A stretch of 64,000 nt of DNA. Origin: Margaritifera margaritifera (taxonomy: Eukaryota; Mollusca; Bivalvia; Unionida; Margaritiferidae). Each line of letters begins with the position of its first letter. The first letter of the stretch is position 1. This document shows, piece by piece, positions 1-12,049 of the stretch. The stretch is from positions 2,963,501-3,027,500 of the forward strand of contig JAQPZY010001500.1 in NCBI GenBank assembly GCA_029931535.1, written 5' to 3'. Below the pieces are notes generated by a model. That model made no database searches. It was not told the origin of the DNA and was given only the letters and a program-made list of their open reading frames with translations. The translations under genes were made by a program, and so were the position numbers.

Positions 1-1065
1 TGTCTTTGGCGAACAATGTAATTTTCACAAACTATTGCTAATAACAAAATTAGAGACAAAAACTTGCCTTGAATCAGACATGTTTTTCAAGATGGAGCAT
101 CTCATTTATTGTTTTGTCTGTAATTTTACCATGCTGTCTACATCTATTGGATTTTCCGCAGTTTACAAATTTTTCAGTGTAGTTGTGGATATATGGATGC
201 ATAATGCACAAGTGTTAATTATTAGATGATCAAAATTTGCATTGCGAAACTGACAATTTCTTTCTAATTAATTTCTGCATTTACTGCTTGAATTTCTGTA
301 CAAATTGTTGCAAGAAATTAAAAATATTCAAAGCTGGAGGGATGAATTATAAAACTTCAACTTTGCTCATCTTTCTTTTTAAACAAAAGACAGTAAATAA
401 AACTCTTTACTTACATCAGTCACTATTGCTGTATTATCATTATAATAAGTACCTTATCACCTTGTTTTTCTTTTTAGTCATAATGGGTGCCATTTGGTAA
501 GTGAATTTCCTACAACATCTCCACTACAGTATTTTCTTGTAATCAGCATTTCTCAGAAAGCATTAAACATAGTTTGATGTAGTCTGGGATGTATATTGTC
601 TCACAGAGCTAGAAGTGCCATTTGTCGATTTATCTCATCAACTCCATTTTGGACAGAATTATAGCCATTGACAAATAATTTCATATCTTCACAATAATAT
701 TGCTTGTATCCAGTATAGCTCGGCAACCTTTACATATAATTAGATGACATTTGATGGATCATTTGCCTCGTACATATGTGCCTTTTAAATCTTCTGTCTT
801 AGAGATCCAATTTTAAATGAGATGTTGCACTTGTTTCCATTATTATTACATCTCCACTATAAATGCCCATCTTCTCCAAACATTGGTTTTCCAATAGATA
901 GAAAGTCTTCTGTTTAAGGACCTGCCGAATGAATTGTAGAGAGAGGGGCCTTTTGCAGTGTACCCATAGCTACTTGCTCTAACTAATCTTGTTTCTCATC
1001 TTTCTACATTTTCCATCTGCCCTGTCAACTAGCAGTACCAAAATAAAAATCACCATGTTATTACC
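1..1065 (+). repeat. 12.6-kb unit, copy A, first segment (non-coding)
   Basis: No gene is seen. The sequence aligns by eye with 26872-28073 (copy B) and in part with 39590-39815 and 42560-43505 (copy C). Shared landmarks include the stretch around 385-415 ending in cagtcactattgctgta, the stretch around 475-495 with gtcataatgggtgccatttg, and the block at 890-975 with tctgtttaaggacctgcc. Divergence is high and small indels are frequent. Short ORFs here change frame between copies and are not conserved, which argues against coding function. Confidence 0.7.
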
Positions 1066-3154
1066 TCACCTGGTCATAGGGCCAAGTGATATTATGGTAT
1101 AGCCCTGCATCCTGCACTCATCGTTCGTCATCCATCATCAAGTGTATATTAGGTGTTATCCATCAGCAATTGTTGTTTTCACCTTCTAGAAACCACTGGA
1201 CCAATTTTAACCAAACTTTGGGATAAAAAGCATCCTGCATGATGGTCTGTTAGATTTGTACAAATGATGCTGAAATTTTTAAGAATAGTAATTGAAGACA
1301 CTTGAATTTTTGTATTACTCAAAATCAACACCATGATTTATCATACTAATTGTCAAGGACATTTTGAAATAATGATTAATGGACTTGTTTATATTGTTCT
1401 CAAGTCATTTAATTACATATAGCATAAAGTTATATTTGCCACAGGCTATCAGCAGCAGCGATATGTATGAGGCTTTACGCTAAGAAAATCTACTACCCCT
1501 GATTGACGTAAAATCTTGCACTTACATATTGAATCAAGCTTTCTTCAATTTGACTATATTGGCAGGGATGACTGTTGTTCAGACAAAGTTCTAGTTCCGA
1601 CAGAGATGGATAGATCCATTTTAGTCCCAGACTGAAGATCTTGTCTACAAATGAAGTTGGCCAATACACGCAGGTCTTCCAACCATCAATACACTTTTTT
1701 GATCCCTATATTGTTTCCCTTTAAATTCGCAGAAATCCCTATTATATCCCTATATTTTTTTTCGGATAACTGCATGTTCATATTTCTCTTTTTTTTTTTT
1801 TTTCTTTTTTTTTTTGTACATAAAAAAAGGATTAAAACGGACAGAGAATCATGGATATTATTCATATACGTGTGTTTTGCGAGTTCCTGATTATCATATG
1901 TATAAAGTATTGTTTCAATGTATTATGTTAATAATAATTGCTACTTTTGGATCTTCAAGTAATTATTAGTTAGTAATATTGGCATTCCATTATCAATATA
2001 TAGTTGCTTTAGGATTTCCCATATAAAATACCTATAATTTGCGTATAATTCTGAGACCCAATGCCTATCAAATCCCTATAATTTTGAAAAAGGAAAAAAA
2101 AATACAGCTGGAAGACCTGTACGTGTCAAGTAAATTTAATATCTTGCATCTTTTCTTGTTACAGGAAAGTATTGCATGAACTTTGTTGACACAGACAGGG
2201 CCATGTTGGCCCAGGAATATGAATATGATGTCATTCTGTGTTCCTTGCAGCCGCATTCCTGCACGCAAAAAAAGAGAACAATCTGCTTATTGAGACACCT
2301 AAAACGCTTATTGAGACACCTAAAACGCTTAATAGACACCTAAAACGCTCAGTTGATGACAAATTTCATCTCCTACTTCATTGTCAAAACAGTTGACAGT
2401 CAGCTGATTCGTTCATATGGACAGCGAACTTCACACATGTTGCAGTGAAGAAAATTGTTGCTTCATTTGGTTCACTTTTTTTGGAAGAAAAGTACAGTTA
2501 ATTTATTTTATTGTTATGGATACTAGTTTTCTCGCTTCTGAGAAGAAAGAAAACAATATTTTCCTTAGTATTTTAAGTCATAGACATCTCTCTGATGTTG
2601 GGGATTGTTCTGTATTTTTAAGTGGATCATTTAGCACTGGGCTTTGTATATATGATTTTTGTCAACTTCACATTCGACGAAAATGGTATCCTCAAATAGA
2701 AGTGAAACTACAGTATCTTGTTGTTGTTGCTAACAGTCTAATGACTCAAAATACTTCTTTTAAAATAAACGGATAGTTTCATTTTAAAAAACATAAGAGC
2801 ACTTTTTTTTTTTAGACACCTAAAGACAAACTCAGGGTTCCCACACTACCAGGAAAACCGGAAAAAGTCAGGACTAGGAATAGGTTATTCAGAGAAGAGC
2901 TGGGAATTTTCAAAAGTCATTTAAGATAGATCAGTCGCAGAAAATAATTCGTTAAAATTGTACTTGAACTCCTTGCGAATTGTATGCACCTGGATTCTGT
3001 CTGTCACGTTTGCTTTAAAATTGGTGTAGTGGTTTTTGAGAAGAGGTTCAAAATAAAAAGTGTTGATGGATGGACAAAACATGATGGACAATGCACAACA
3101 GGCAAGTTGACGTAGGGCCATACCGTGAGGTCACTTGGCTTAACGGCCAGGTGA
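1066..3154 (+). repeat. Block bounded by inverted palindromic 24-bp motifs
   Basis: Position 1066-1089 starts TCACCTGGTCATAGGGCC and 3131-3154 starts TCACTTGGCTTAACGGCC. Each ends in an inverted copy of its own start (GTGA), and the two are inverted with respect to each other. Between them are segments shared with 21305-23920 and 28074-32132: a header near 1090-1300, a segment at 1310-1490, one at 1530-1660, and 2170-3130. The header is the same as that preceding Sat2 arrays elsewhere, but here only about one monomer remains. No coding capacity is recognised. A T-rich tract lies at about 1790-1816. Confidence 0.6.
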
Positions 3155-3229
3155 CATGATAAAGGAACTATGCAAGAAAATTAAACAGCGAGTACTCCCT
3201 ATTACCCATCGGTTGATGGGTGGGTGTTT

Positions 3230-3230
<1 letters not shown>

Positions 3231-3304
<74 letters not shown>

Positions 3305-3314
3305 CCCCCCCCCC
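3231..3314. repeat. (TC)n microsatellite followed by a C tract
   Basis: An uninterrupted TC dinucleotide run to about 3302 runs directly into about 13 C. Both strands give spurious Ser/Leu or Arg/Glu ORFs across it. Confidence 0.95.
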
Positions 3315-4680
3315 AATCAAATGGTTGGTCCGCAGGGAGTACTTTAATGCGGTTTGGATTAGGAGCTGCAGATCTGTCTAAAATGCGATAAAATTTTTCA
3401 ATCAAAATTCTAGAGGGTTTTTTTGGTTGTTGTTGCTGTTGTTGTTGCGGTTGGTTGGTTTTGTGTTCTTTGTTAGCTTACATAGCAAGATAACATCTTT
3501 TCACTTCGTAAATTGAAGTTAAAAATCTAAGAGATAAGATAAAAGGGCGTTTCTGGTGATGACATTTCATTCTCATTATAATTCTTTTGTCTTGTATTCA
3601 AACTCAAAGGGGCTTTTTTTAATGGGGGGGGGGGGGTCCAATATTTTTAGCTCGAACTCATGACCTCTAATGCATTTCAACACTGCTGTCCAATCTCGAA
3701 CCGCTTAAGTATGCTAGTGTACATCTGAATGGGAAGTAACTCTTTAAACACCACGAAGCCAATACTATAAGGGAAGTAACGTTTGAAATTATTATCACCT
3801 TCTCTAAATATAAGATTTTACTGTCAAATTACATTTCCTCATGTTTTTCGATGCAAGTTTAATATACTTTGTGTGGGTTAATATTATAAACAGGGTTTGT
3901 TAGAAACTAACGAATATTCTTAACAAAGGATAAATTTAAATGATAATTCGACCTTATTCTAATTTTTGTCAGCTATAAGAAAAAGTATTTACAGTATATT
4001 TTAGAAAAGGTAATGTATTTAACCAGTACGGAAATACCCTCATCCAAGCCAATCCTCCCATTGGCTTTATGAAAATTTATGACCATCTCGCATACATATA
4101 TGTGAGATATACTCTACATTATTAAAGTAGATAATTATCTAATACTAATGAAAGGACACATTATGGAAGAAACAATCAAGAAGCTCTTGATATAGTTTTA
4201 ATACTTTCATTATATATCTTCTTCAGAAAGAGGCTTCGTTTCCAGAACCAGAATTAGAGGACCTTTGCCTCTGATTAGCAGCTGAATATGAAGATATAAT
4301 TTGGTTTAAACCCGTCGTTCCTAATGTCAAAAAGAAGGTGTTACAAGTATTATTTTCTTATCCTTCTTTCTATCCCAACTGAAAGTGGAATTTGAACTGA
4401 TTTCTTCTGACTTAACCTAATTCATTTTATAGACAAATGGTGTTTGGCAGAGATATTTTGTTCCCTGAATGAGTTTGAATTAGCAATTCCTTTTGGCATG
4501 TAATACAACTCGTCATACCCTTCAGCAATATAATCGCCATGTACATCGTTTATTCCATCGATTAGAAATAAAGAGAAGCTCATAGCAAAAACAATTTATG
4601 CACCCCAGCCCGAAATTCATACATGCATTTTTCATGTTTACTGGCAATTTTTGACACAAAGGGATGCTCACAGTGCAAAT
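3315..4680 (+). repeat. 12.6-kb unit segment, also at 24235-25800
   Basis: Aligns with 24235-25800. Landmarks are the ggttggtccgcagggagtac stretch near 3325 against a similar one near 24240, and gctgaatatgaa near 4283, which in the second copy is the MITE target site. It contains a G tract near 3625-3638. No gene seen. Confidence 0.6.
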
Positions 4681-4698
4681 GCAAGCCCTTTCCCTGTG

Positions 4699-4940
4699 GG
4701 GGCTTCGAGTGGTCTAAGGCGCTCGCCTTTACAGATCACTGACATCTAACCTCTGTCCTCGTGGGTTCGAGTCTCGGGCTCGGCCAACGTGGGTATGTGA
4801 GAAAGCTTGCCAGTAGCTTCCCGTGGGTCGGTGGTTCTTCCCGGGGTTTTGTCGGGTTCTTCCTCTACCAAATATACTGGCCGCCATGTATAGCCTGTCA
4901 TGTGCTGAAAAATGGCGTTAAACCCATAACAACCAACCAA
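4699..4940 (+). mobile_element. tRNA-derived SINE, complete, 12-bp target duplication
   Basis: The 5' part resembles a tRNA gene: an A-box-like GTGGTCTAAGGCGC near 4712-4725 and a B-box-like GGGTTCGAGTC near 4763-4773, so an internal pol III promoter is likely. The body contains gtgggtatgtgagaaagctt, and the tail is aaatggcgttaaacccataa followed by caaccaacc. The element is flanked by a perfect 12-bp direct repeat CCTTTCCCTGTG at 4687-4698 and 4941-4952, the signature of LINE-driven retroposition. Related copies lie at 53850-54058 and (5' truncated) 36724-36868. The family name was not determined. Confidence 0.85.
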
Positions 4941-4952
4941 CCTTTCCCTGTG

Positions 4953-7140
4953 TGATAATTTTGAAAAACATTGTGTACTAAACAGATTGATGCAGTTCAA
5001 AATAGTTGACATCGAGCCTGTTTTTGAGATATTCTACTTGCCTTGAACCCACGTGTCTACTGCTATTGATGGCTAGCTCTGCTTCCTAGCCGACTATTTG
5101 TATTTCACTGTCTAGATACTGTAAAGTAACTATGGGAGGTGTAATGCCTCAAGTCAATTTCAAGAACCCGAAACACCTAATTCACAAATATATGCATATC
5201 TTTAATTATTAAGCGATAATAGCTGAAAAAGTCACATCATAGCGTTTAAGTTAAGAAATTTGACAGAGACCAATTTACGAAACTATTCCCTGCCACCTTA
5301 ATCAATTTCTTCAAAAATAGTTTCTGTCAAAAGCTGTGTACATATCACATCTTTAGACATTATCAAGAAAATATTGTATATAGAAAAATGTATTGCATGC
5401 AAAATTAATAATGTTATTACTCTTGTAGAAAAGTGACTACTTTGCATTGCATTGTGCATATTGTTAGTTATGACCGTCTGCATTAGTTAAAAGATTTAAA
5501 ATTGGGTGCAGCCTCAGATGCTTCGTGTCTTTATTTTTAACATTATGGTGTCAGGACATTACCAAAATTCCTTTACAATTCTGCTTGAATGCCAAGAAGC
5601 GATTTTGGAGTTAGAAATTGTGAGGGAATGTGAGATACTATGTTAGTTGTCAATGATAAAACTTTTCCATTCTGGAGCCAATTATTTGTAGGATAAGGTT
5701 GTCTAAAGTGTACTAGCTAACAACTGACTTTATTGATTGTTGGAGTTTACAAAATGATAGTAAAGAGTTAGATAAGCTACAGAACAAATATTAGCAGTGG
5801 AAAATTCAGTTGAAGATAGGAAGCATTTCAATTGTTTGGCTTTTAATAAGTGCATACCACAGAAAAGTCAATCTCTGGTGCACTTAGATCAGGCTGAGTA
5901 TCTGAATGAGGTTCAAGCTGATACTTCTATCAGCATGACTGACCATTAATCCTAATATTCTACCATGCAAATCGAGACCTGCAAAAAGAAAAGAAGCAAG
6001 TACTACTGATAAACTTTTAATACTCTGTGAAAACATGACAATTTAAACGCTAAAAAAAACTGTATTGTTAACTCCAGCAAATTTTCGGAACTAATTAGAC
6101 GATTTCAACCCCATGAATGTGAAAATGTTTTTCCTGTTGCTAAAATCGATAAAAGACAAGGCATATGCCGTTACCTTCAGTTGCAAAAGGCAGAGTAAAT
6201 CTGATTTTGGCTAGGGCAATCGGCATACCGAAAGGGAAGAATGATCCGCTCTTTCGACAACTCACACTCTAGATATCAAAAGAATTGCTGATACACTCCC
6301 TTGAGGAAATCAAGTATGGTACAAAGAAAAACTGCTATACCAATCAAAAGAAGCAAAGTAACAGGAAATTATATTCACATTCATTTTACAGGACTGCTAA
6401 ACCATAAATAAGCAACAAACATACATATGGCAAAACTCAACAGAACATTAACATCATAGGATACATTTGGCTCAACCATTATGTTCAACACATTATTCAC
6501 TCATTTACAGCTTTTCCCCTTCGATTATTGACCCTAGAATTTTCAAGATAGATGCATAACATTTATACATTTCTTATTATAGCTATGGTCGGATATAAGT
6601 AAGAAGGTGTGCTAAAACTTGTACTCTTCTCCCCCGAAATATGGCCCACAAAATGCCATATCCATCGCTATTTGCAAGACTGTTCCATTGGTGGCATTGA
6701 CCATTCATAACATCATGTTTATTTATGACTTCTCTGAGTTGTATCTGATCCTGTGGAGTTCAATTACTTTGAAAAATGTGCGACAACATGTTATGCAATG
6801 TTTTTGTAAGTCTGTACCGCAGTATGAATAATAATCATTCAAATAGGAGCGCAGAGCTTCAACACCTACTGATAAGCAATAAAATACATTATAATCCCCA
6901 CTATTTACCTATATCTAGTAACTTAAGCCCAAAATATGCTACTTTGTCCTGATGCCAATAGTTCTAACTAAGAGTTGCAGTAAGCGGTTACCTCCCATGC
7001 ACTGAATTTTCCATACAGCACAAAGGGGGGGGGGGGGGGAAGAAGGTAGGATAACGAGGCTAATGCGTACTTATTACTAACATACATACAAAGAAACAGA
7101 AAATAATAACAGATGTGGTTGATTGCACCAAAATATAAAT
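4953..7140. other. AT-rich stretch with no recognised gene
   Basis: I see no conserved ORF, RNA gene or clear transposon ends. All ORFs are below about 70 codons and have no recognisable motif. A pure G tract of about 15 lies at 7024-7039. The segment has no obvious counterpart in copy B, so it may be an insertion into copy A. Confidence 0.5.
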
Positions 7141-7149
7141 AGGAGTTTT

Positions 7150-8810
7150 TAACGAAACGACTTAGTTAATACACATGGGTTGATGGGTGGGTGTTTCACT
7201 CACTATGTAAGTAGTAGTTTGGACGCAGTTTTTGGCTAAGGAACTGACCATTTTCTTTTCTGAGTAGGAGGGGAAGCTGGGATTTTCTTTCAGACCATTT
7301 TTTAAAAAACTCTGCTGGTCAAAGACCAGGGGAGCTTATGGGATGGTCTGTCATACGTCGTCCATTCGTAAAGTTTTTTTCGTTACTAATCCAAAACCAC
7401 TTAGAGGATTGCAATGAATCTTAATACAAACAGTCATCGCATGGTCTAGTTTGCCCTAAATGAAAATGGTGCTGCTTGGACATCCAATATGGCCGTCACA
7501 ACAGCCATCTTGAAAATCTTGTTATTGCTACTCCTCCTGAATGGATGGTTATATAAACATGGGTTTTTCACTAAAAGACTTCTCATTACATCTAGTTGGT
7601 CCTAAATGAAAATTTCAAATATAGCCGCTGCAGCAGCCATTTTGCAAATCTTGTTATCGCTACTCCTCCTGAAAGAAAGTCATATTGACATGGGGGTTTT
7701 CACCAGAAGACTTCGAATGATGTCTGATGATCGTAAATGAAAATGGTGCCACTTGCACACATCCAATATGGCCACATTAGTGACCATCTTGAAAAAGCTG
7801 TTATCACTACTTATACAGAATTTATGGTCGTATCAACATAAGGTATCAACATGAGCTTATTGCTGAAAGACTTCTTATGATGTCTAGTTCGTCCCAAATG
7901 AAAATGGTTCCAGTCAGACATCCACTATGTCCACCGCAGTGGTCATGTTGAAATCTTACTCTCCTTACTTCTCCTGAATGAATGGTCATATTAACATGGG
8001 GATTTCACTGAGATACTTCTTATGATGTCTAGTTGGTCGTAATGAAAATGGTGGCGATCTGACCTCCAGTACGGCCAACACAATGTCCATCTTGTTATTG
8101 TGTTATTGCTACTTCGCCTAGATGGCTGGTCATATCGAAATTGAGCTTACATGGAAAGACTTCCTAGTTGGTCCTAAATGGAAATGATGCGAATCTGATA
8201 TCCAAAATGGTCATCTTAAAATTCGTATTATCGTTCCTCCTCTAACATGGAATATCATATCAGCATGGGGTTTCCACCAGAAGACTTCTCAACATGTATT
8301 GTTGGTCCTAAATTAAAATAGTGCCAATCTGATGTCAAATATGGATACCAACTTATTATTGCTACTGTTCTTAAATGAAAAGTCATTTTCGCATGGGGTT
8401 TTCATTAAAAGACTTCTTACGGTGTCTAGTTAGTCCTAAAAGAAAATGATGCAAACTGGCTCTCAGGATGGTCACCATGGTGGTCATCCTGAAAACATTG
8501 TTATCTCTACACCTTTCAGATATATGGCCATATCAACATAGGGTTTTCACCAACAGACTTCTTATGATATCTAGTTGACCCTAAATGAAAATGATGCTAA
8601 TTGTACATCGAATATGGCTGCCACGACGGCCATCTTGATATTTTAGTTTTCTATACTCCCCCTGAATGGATGGTCATTTTGACATGGGGTTTTCAGCAAA
8701 AGATTTCTAATGGTGTCTACTTGGTCCTAAATGAGAATAGTGCCAATCTGACATCCAATGTGGCCATCACAGCAGCTAATTTGAAAATCCTATAATCGTT
8801 GAAGAATATT
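7150..8810 (+). repeat. Sat1 tandem array (about 150-bp monomer)
   Basis: After a lead-in shared with 32180-32340 (gttgatgggtgggtgtttca near 7178), monomers of roughly 150 bp follow from about 7370. Each carries tcctaaatgaaaatggtg, a stretch of the form ccaatatggcc.cc, catcttgaaaatcttgttat and a segment of the form gctactcctcctgaatg, with agacttcttatgatgtctag between. Monomers are diverged from one another. The same family occurs at 32340-33660 and in inverted orientation at 44390-45390. Confidence 0.85.
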
Positions 8811-9852
8811 AGAGATAATTTTAACACTCAGCAGTTAAAAGGGAGACATGGTCTAATCTTGTATTCCTGGAAATTCTTTTCGATCAGTAGACCTTTAAGT
8901 CCCTTCGAATGACTCTTGTTTTTTCAACTAAAATGGTGGATACAATAAGGCCTTTTTTCTACTAATTAGAAATATAATTTCTTTAATCCCAGGTCCCCTG
9001 CCCCCCGGTCGGTCCTCAAGGGCTCAGATTCTAACTAAGATCTGATTATATTTTCAACCAAAATTTCCTTTTCCTTTGATTGGTTAGGGACAGACTATTG
9101 ACTTTTCGAAGGGGGGGGGGATTTTATTTTTTGTTAAATTCTGGCTCTCAAATAGCCTGAAAAAGAATATTCTTGCTCTGATTTATAGAGAACAAAAATA
9201 TCCATTATATTAGTTGAATAAAATAAATTATCTTCAGGCAAAATATTATTCTGGCTGGGGAAAAAAATCCCAGCCCCCCCCCCCCCCCAATGAAAGTCCC
9301 ATTGTAGAAATTGAATCCGAGAAAAAATAGTAGAACATACAGTCCTTTTACTTCACTTGGTAAACTGAAGTCAAACAAAATCTAAGAAATCAGATAAAAG
9401 GAGATTATACACTTTAATATGGTGATAACGTTTTACTCTGATTAACATTCCTTTGTCTTTTATTCAAATTCAAGGGGTAATTTAAAACCATTCAGGAATA
9501 AGGGTAGGGGGTGTAAGATCTCCAGTGGACAAGCAGGGCCGCTGCCATTTCTCGACACAAGTACCCGCTCTATTATGTTACAGAGGAAATCTTAACTGGA
9601 CGTAAACTAGTTAAACCACACCATTCCATTCGCAACTTCGAGGTCATCGTACGGATCATACCTCGAGGTATATTTTTGTCTCGCAGAAATAGCCCAGGTG
9701 GTCCGAGTGCAAGCCATTTACAACTTCGAGCACTCTGCACCATCGCCGGTAAGTAAGCGGTTTGAAAAACACCAGAACTTATGAAGTTTGCAACTTGAGG
9801 TAGCGTTGCGAGCCACGGGAGACAATCCGCCACGCTCTTTTAACACCCGGGG

Positions 9853-9887
<35 letters not shown>

Positions 9888-10262
9888 CGCAATTTCGAGG
9901 TCAATCCGACGGATCATATCTAGAATCTTTGTAGATAGCTGCACTCAGACCACCTCGGATATTTACGAAACAAGGATTGACCGAGAAGTTGTCTATGCAT
10001 CGAACTATTTTTTCATTCGCTTCTTCTCGGTCCTAGCAGAAGCAACCGAGGTTGTCAGAATAGATTGAAGAAATTTCCGCAAACAAAAGGTATGTATTTT
10101 CTGTACATTACTAAGCCGATATACATCTAAGATTACTACGCCGATATACATCTAAGGCATTGTATTTTCATTTTATTTTTTGTCTGGCAGAAAAAGCCGC
10201 GTGCGTTCCGATTGTCGGGAGTGCCTGTGGGGAGATTTCCTAGATCCACATGAATATGCATA
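8811..10262 (+). repeat. 12.6-kb unit segment with homopolymer tracts
   Basis: Aligns with 33655-35035 and then 37939-38410 in copy B. It holds a G tract (9112-9120), a C tract (9272-9289) and a 35-bp T tract (about 9854-9888) that copy B lacks. The site at 9660 (cggatcatacctcgag) is uninterrupted here but carries the 2.9-kb insertion in copy B. The motif tttttgtctcgcagaaatag recurs near 9670, 10178, 11246, 37948 and 38764. No gene seen. Confidence 0.6.
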
Positions 10263-10972
10263 AGAAGAAGAAGAATTCTTTATTTCAGACTGCATGGTCC
10301 ATACATCTAAATTAAAATATACAATAAAATAGAATATAAAATATAGAAGTATTTTAAGACATAGAAGTTCATAAGTGTCTTGTGTGCAAATATACATACC
10401 CATCTACAACTACAGAATGTGTTTGTCATTGTTAGGAATAAAATCATGTGAGACATTTAAATAGTAATTTGTTCCATCTATCTATAATCTGAGAACTTAA
10501 ATGAATATCATAGTTCCACAACGATTTCAAGATACAGTTTTTACTTTTTGATATTCCTGTCATTATTGAAAACACATACTTTCTCATTAATTCTTCAAAA
10601 CTAAATACATTATAGTTTACAAACATGGTAGAGGCACTATTCCATCTTGGAAGGCTTAGTAGTAAACGAAGACTATTATTATAGCCAATAACTAGTTTTC
10701 TTTTCATACATTCACTAAAGTTTGTCCACAGAGGAGCACAGTACATTGTGCAACAATAAGATTTGAATAATCTAATCTTGATATTCACAGAACAATTTCT
10801 AAATTTACGTAAAAGCATGTTTGTTCTAGTACACAGAAATCTGTAATGTCTCATCATATCTTCATCATCTGGCCGGTTGGATTTTAGCATATGACCCAAA
10901 TACGTATAACTGTCGACATATGCAAGAGCATGGCCGTTAAGAATAAAATAAACTTGCTTAATCAATAACAGC
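10263..10972 (-). mobile_element. 5'-truncated non-LTR retrotransposon (LINE) insertion
   Basis: A minus-strand insertion into the repeat unit. On the minus strand it ends in a (CTT)n-type tail (plus strand 10263-10275, gaagaagaagaa). The homologous place in copy B, near 38413-38432, runs from gaatatgcataa to gcgagcg with only a short different spacer, so copy B serves as an empty-site reference. It encodes only the extreme C-terminal part of a reverse transcriptase ORF (next entry). No endonuclease or RT catalytic core remains. Confidence 0.7.
10444..10965 (-). pseudogene. C-terminal fragment of LINE reverse transcriptase ORF
   Basis: 173 codons are open on the minus strand, with the first Met at the complement of 10963-10965. 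Visible features fit the region C-terminal to the RT palm of CR1/Jockey-like LINEs: a YTYLGHMLKS segment near residues 20-29, then NMLLRKFRNCSVNIKIRLF and a Cys-containing SYCCTMYCAPLW segment, then a segment ending in SKSKNCILKSLW. The catalytic YxDD box, palm and endonuclease are absent, and the 5' side ends at the insertion boundary, so this is a dead-on-arrival truncation, not a functional gene. The Met is simply the first in the remnant. Clade assignment is uncertain. The remaining frame has no internal stop, which suggests a fairly recent insertion. Confidence 0.65.
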
Positions 10973-11600
10973 GAGCGCTACTAAAATCTTCTCGCCATTG
11001 TGATCCAATATGACCGATCACGCTGTTTGAATGAGCCAACCAAAGTTTCTCTTTTAAACACGGGCACTTTCATTTGTGTTGGAGAGTGTTACATTATATT
11101 GTCGATGACGTATTTGCTGTTTATTCATACTCGTGAAAACGAGAAAATCTCCGCACAGACAGCCACTGGCGATAAAGGAGCGTAGCGGATTGTCTTCCGT
11201 CGCTTGCGACGTTTTCTTCGAAGCTATACTACGGTTCATAGCGGCATATTTTTGTCTGGCAGAAATAGTTGTCCGAATTGAAAACGCGCGGGCAACAGTA
11301 CAACGGAATACACTTTTCAAGGTATCATTGCTCGGTCAAATAGAAAGTTTTGGTGTCAAAGCAAATCCTTTCGCTACCTTACGTTGTAAACATAGTAAAA
11401 CTAATTGTATATTTTAGTATTTTAAACAAGACTACTGGAAACACAGCACTTTTTTCTCATAAAAAGATAAAGTCACTTATTTTGTTCATTTATTCAGCTA
11501 AAAGAACACGTATTTAAAAGATATTTATTATTATTATTATTTTTATTATTATTATTTCATTGCTTTCAATTTTCTTTGCGCTAGGATCCAGTACAAGGTG
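10973..11600 (+). repeat. 12.6-kb unit segment, also at 38430-39080
   Basis: Aligns with 38430-39080: shared gaatgagccaa, the stretch tccgcacagacagccactgg near 11150, and gtagcggattgtct. The last phrase also occurs in inverted form near 9815-9830 (agacaatccgcc), so the segment 9600-11290 has imperfect inverted-repeat character. A (TTA)n tract lies at about 11525-11560. No gene seen. Confidence 0.55.
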
Positions 11601-11698
11601 AATTTTACCAACTCCCTACCGGTATTTATCTAAAGTTTTTATTTCTGTGGTCCCTCCCTTTAAAGCCTTTGATTTTAGAAAATATGAGAGTACATCTC

Positions 11699-11950
11699 TA
11701 AAGTTCCAACCAGCTCTATGTGCTGGGACGGGGCTGCAGGGTATCTAAAGTTCCAATCAGCTGTATGTGCTGGGACGGGGCTACAGGATATCTAAAGTTC
11801 CAACCAGCTCTATGTGCTGGTACGGGGCTGCAGGGAATCTAAAGTTCCAACCAGCTCTATGTGCTGGGACGGGGCTTCAGGGTAGCTCTATGTGCTGGGA
11901 CGGGGCTGCAGGGTATCTCTATGTGATGAGACTAGGCTGCAGGGTATCTA
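11699..11950. repeat. GC-rich 47-bp minisatellite
   Basis: Four units of 47 bp begin with aaagttccaaccagctctat at about 11699, 11746, 11793 and 11840. They contain gtgctgggacggggctgcag. Two shortened units of about 31 bp follow that keep only ctctatgtgctgggacgggg to gcagggtat. The array stands out from its AT-rich surroundings. It leaves a frame open across 11767-11961, but this is a by-product of the repeat. Confidence 0.9.
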
Positions 11951-12049
11951 CAAATAAATGATATTTATCTATTTTCTGGCTTTCTCACACGAACAGTGTG
12001 AGATAATACATAGTAGAGAATACATAACAGGTATATAGGCCAGGTGGAA

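Noticed and set aside
3156..3405. ORFs across the TC microsatellite on both strands
   Set aside because: They encode only Ser/Leu or Arg/Glu runs and exist because of the dinucleotide repeat.
4712..4775. tRNA gene
   Set aside because: A and B boxes are present, but no cloverleaf with paired acceptor and anticodon arms could be drawn; it is the SINE head.
4761..4955. Open frames over the SINE
   Set aside because: SINE sequence with a pol III promoter; the same frame appears at 36706 only because it is the same repeat.
6000..6400. Possible polyprotein fragment on the plus strand
   Set aside because: Only short pieces with many stops; no motif could be named.
7370..8810. CRISPR-like array
   Set aside because: Monomers are about 150 bp, diverged throughout, with no short identical repeat and unique spacer pattern; eukaryotic satellite context.
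9573..9833. 86-codon minus-strand ORF
   Set aside because: Not open in the homologous segment of copy B and no recognisable motif.
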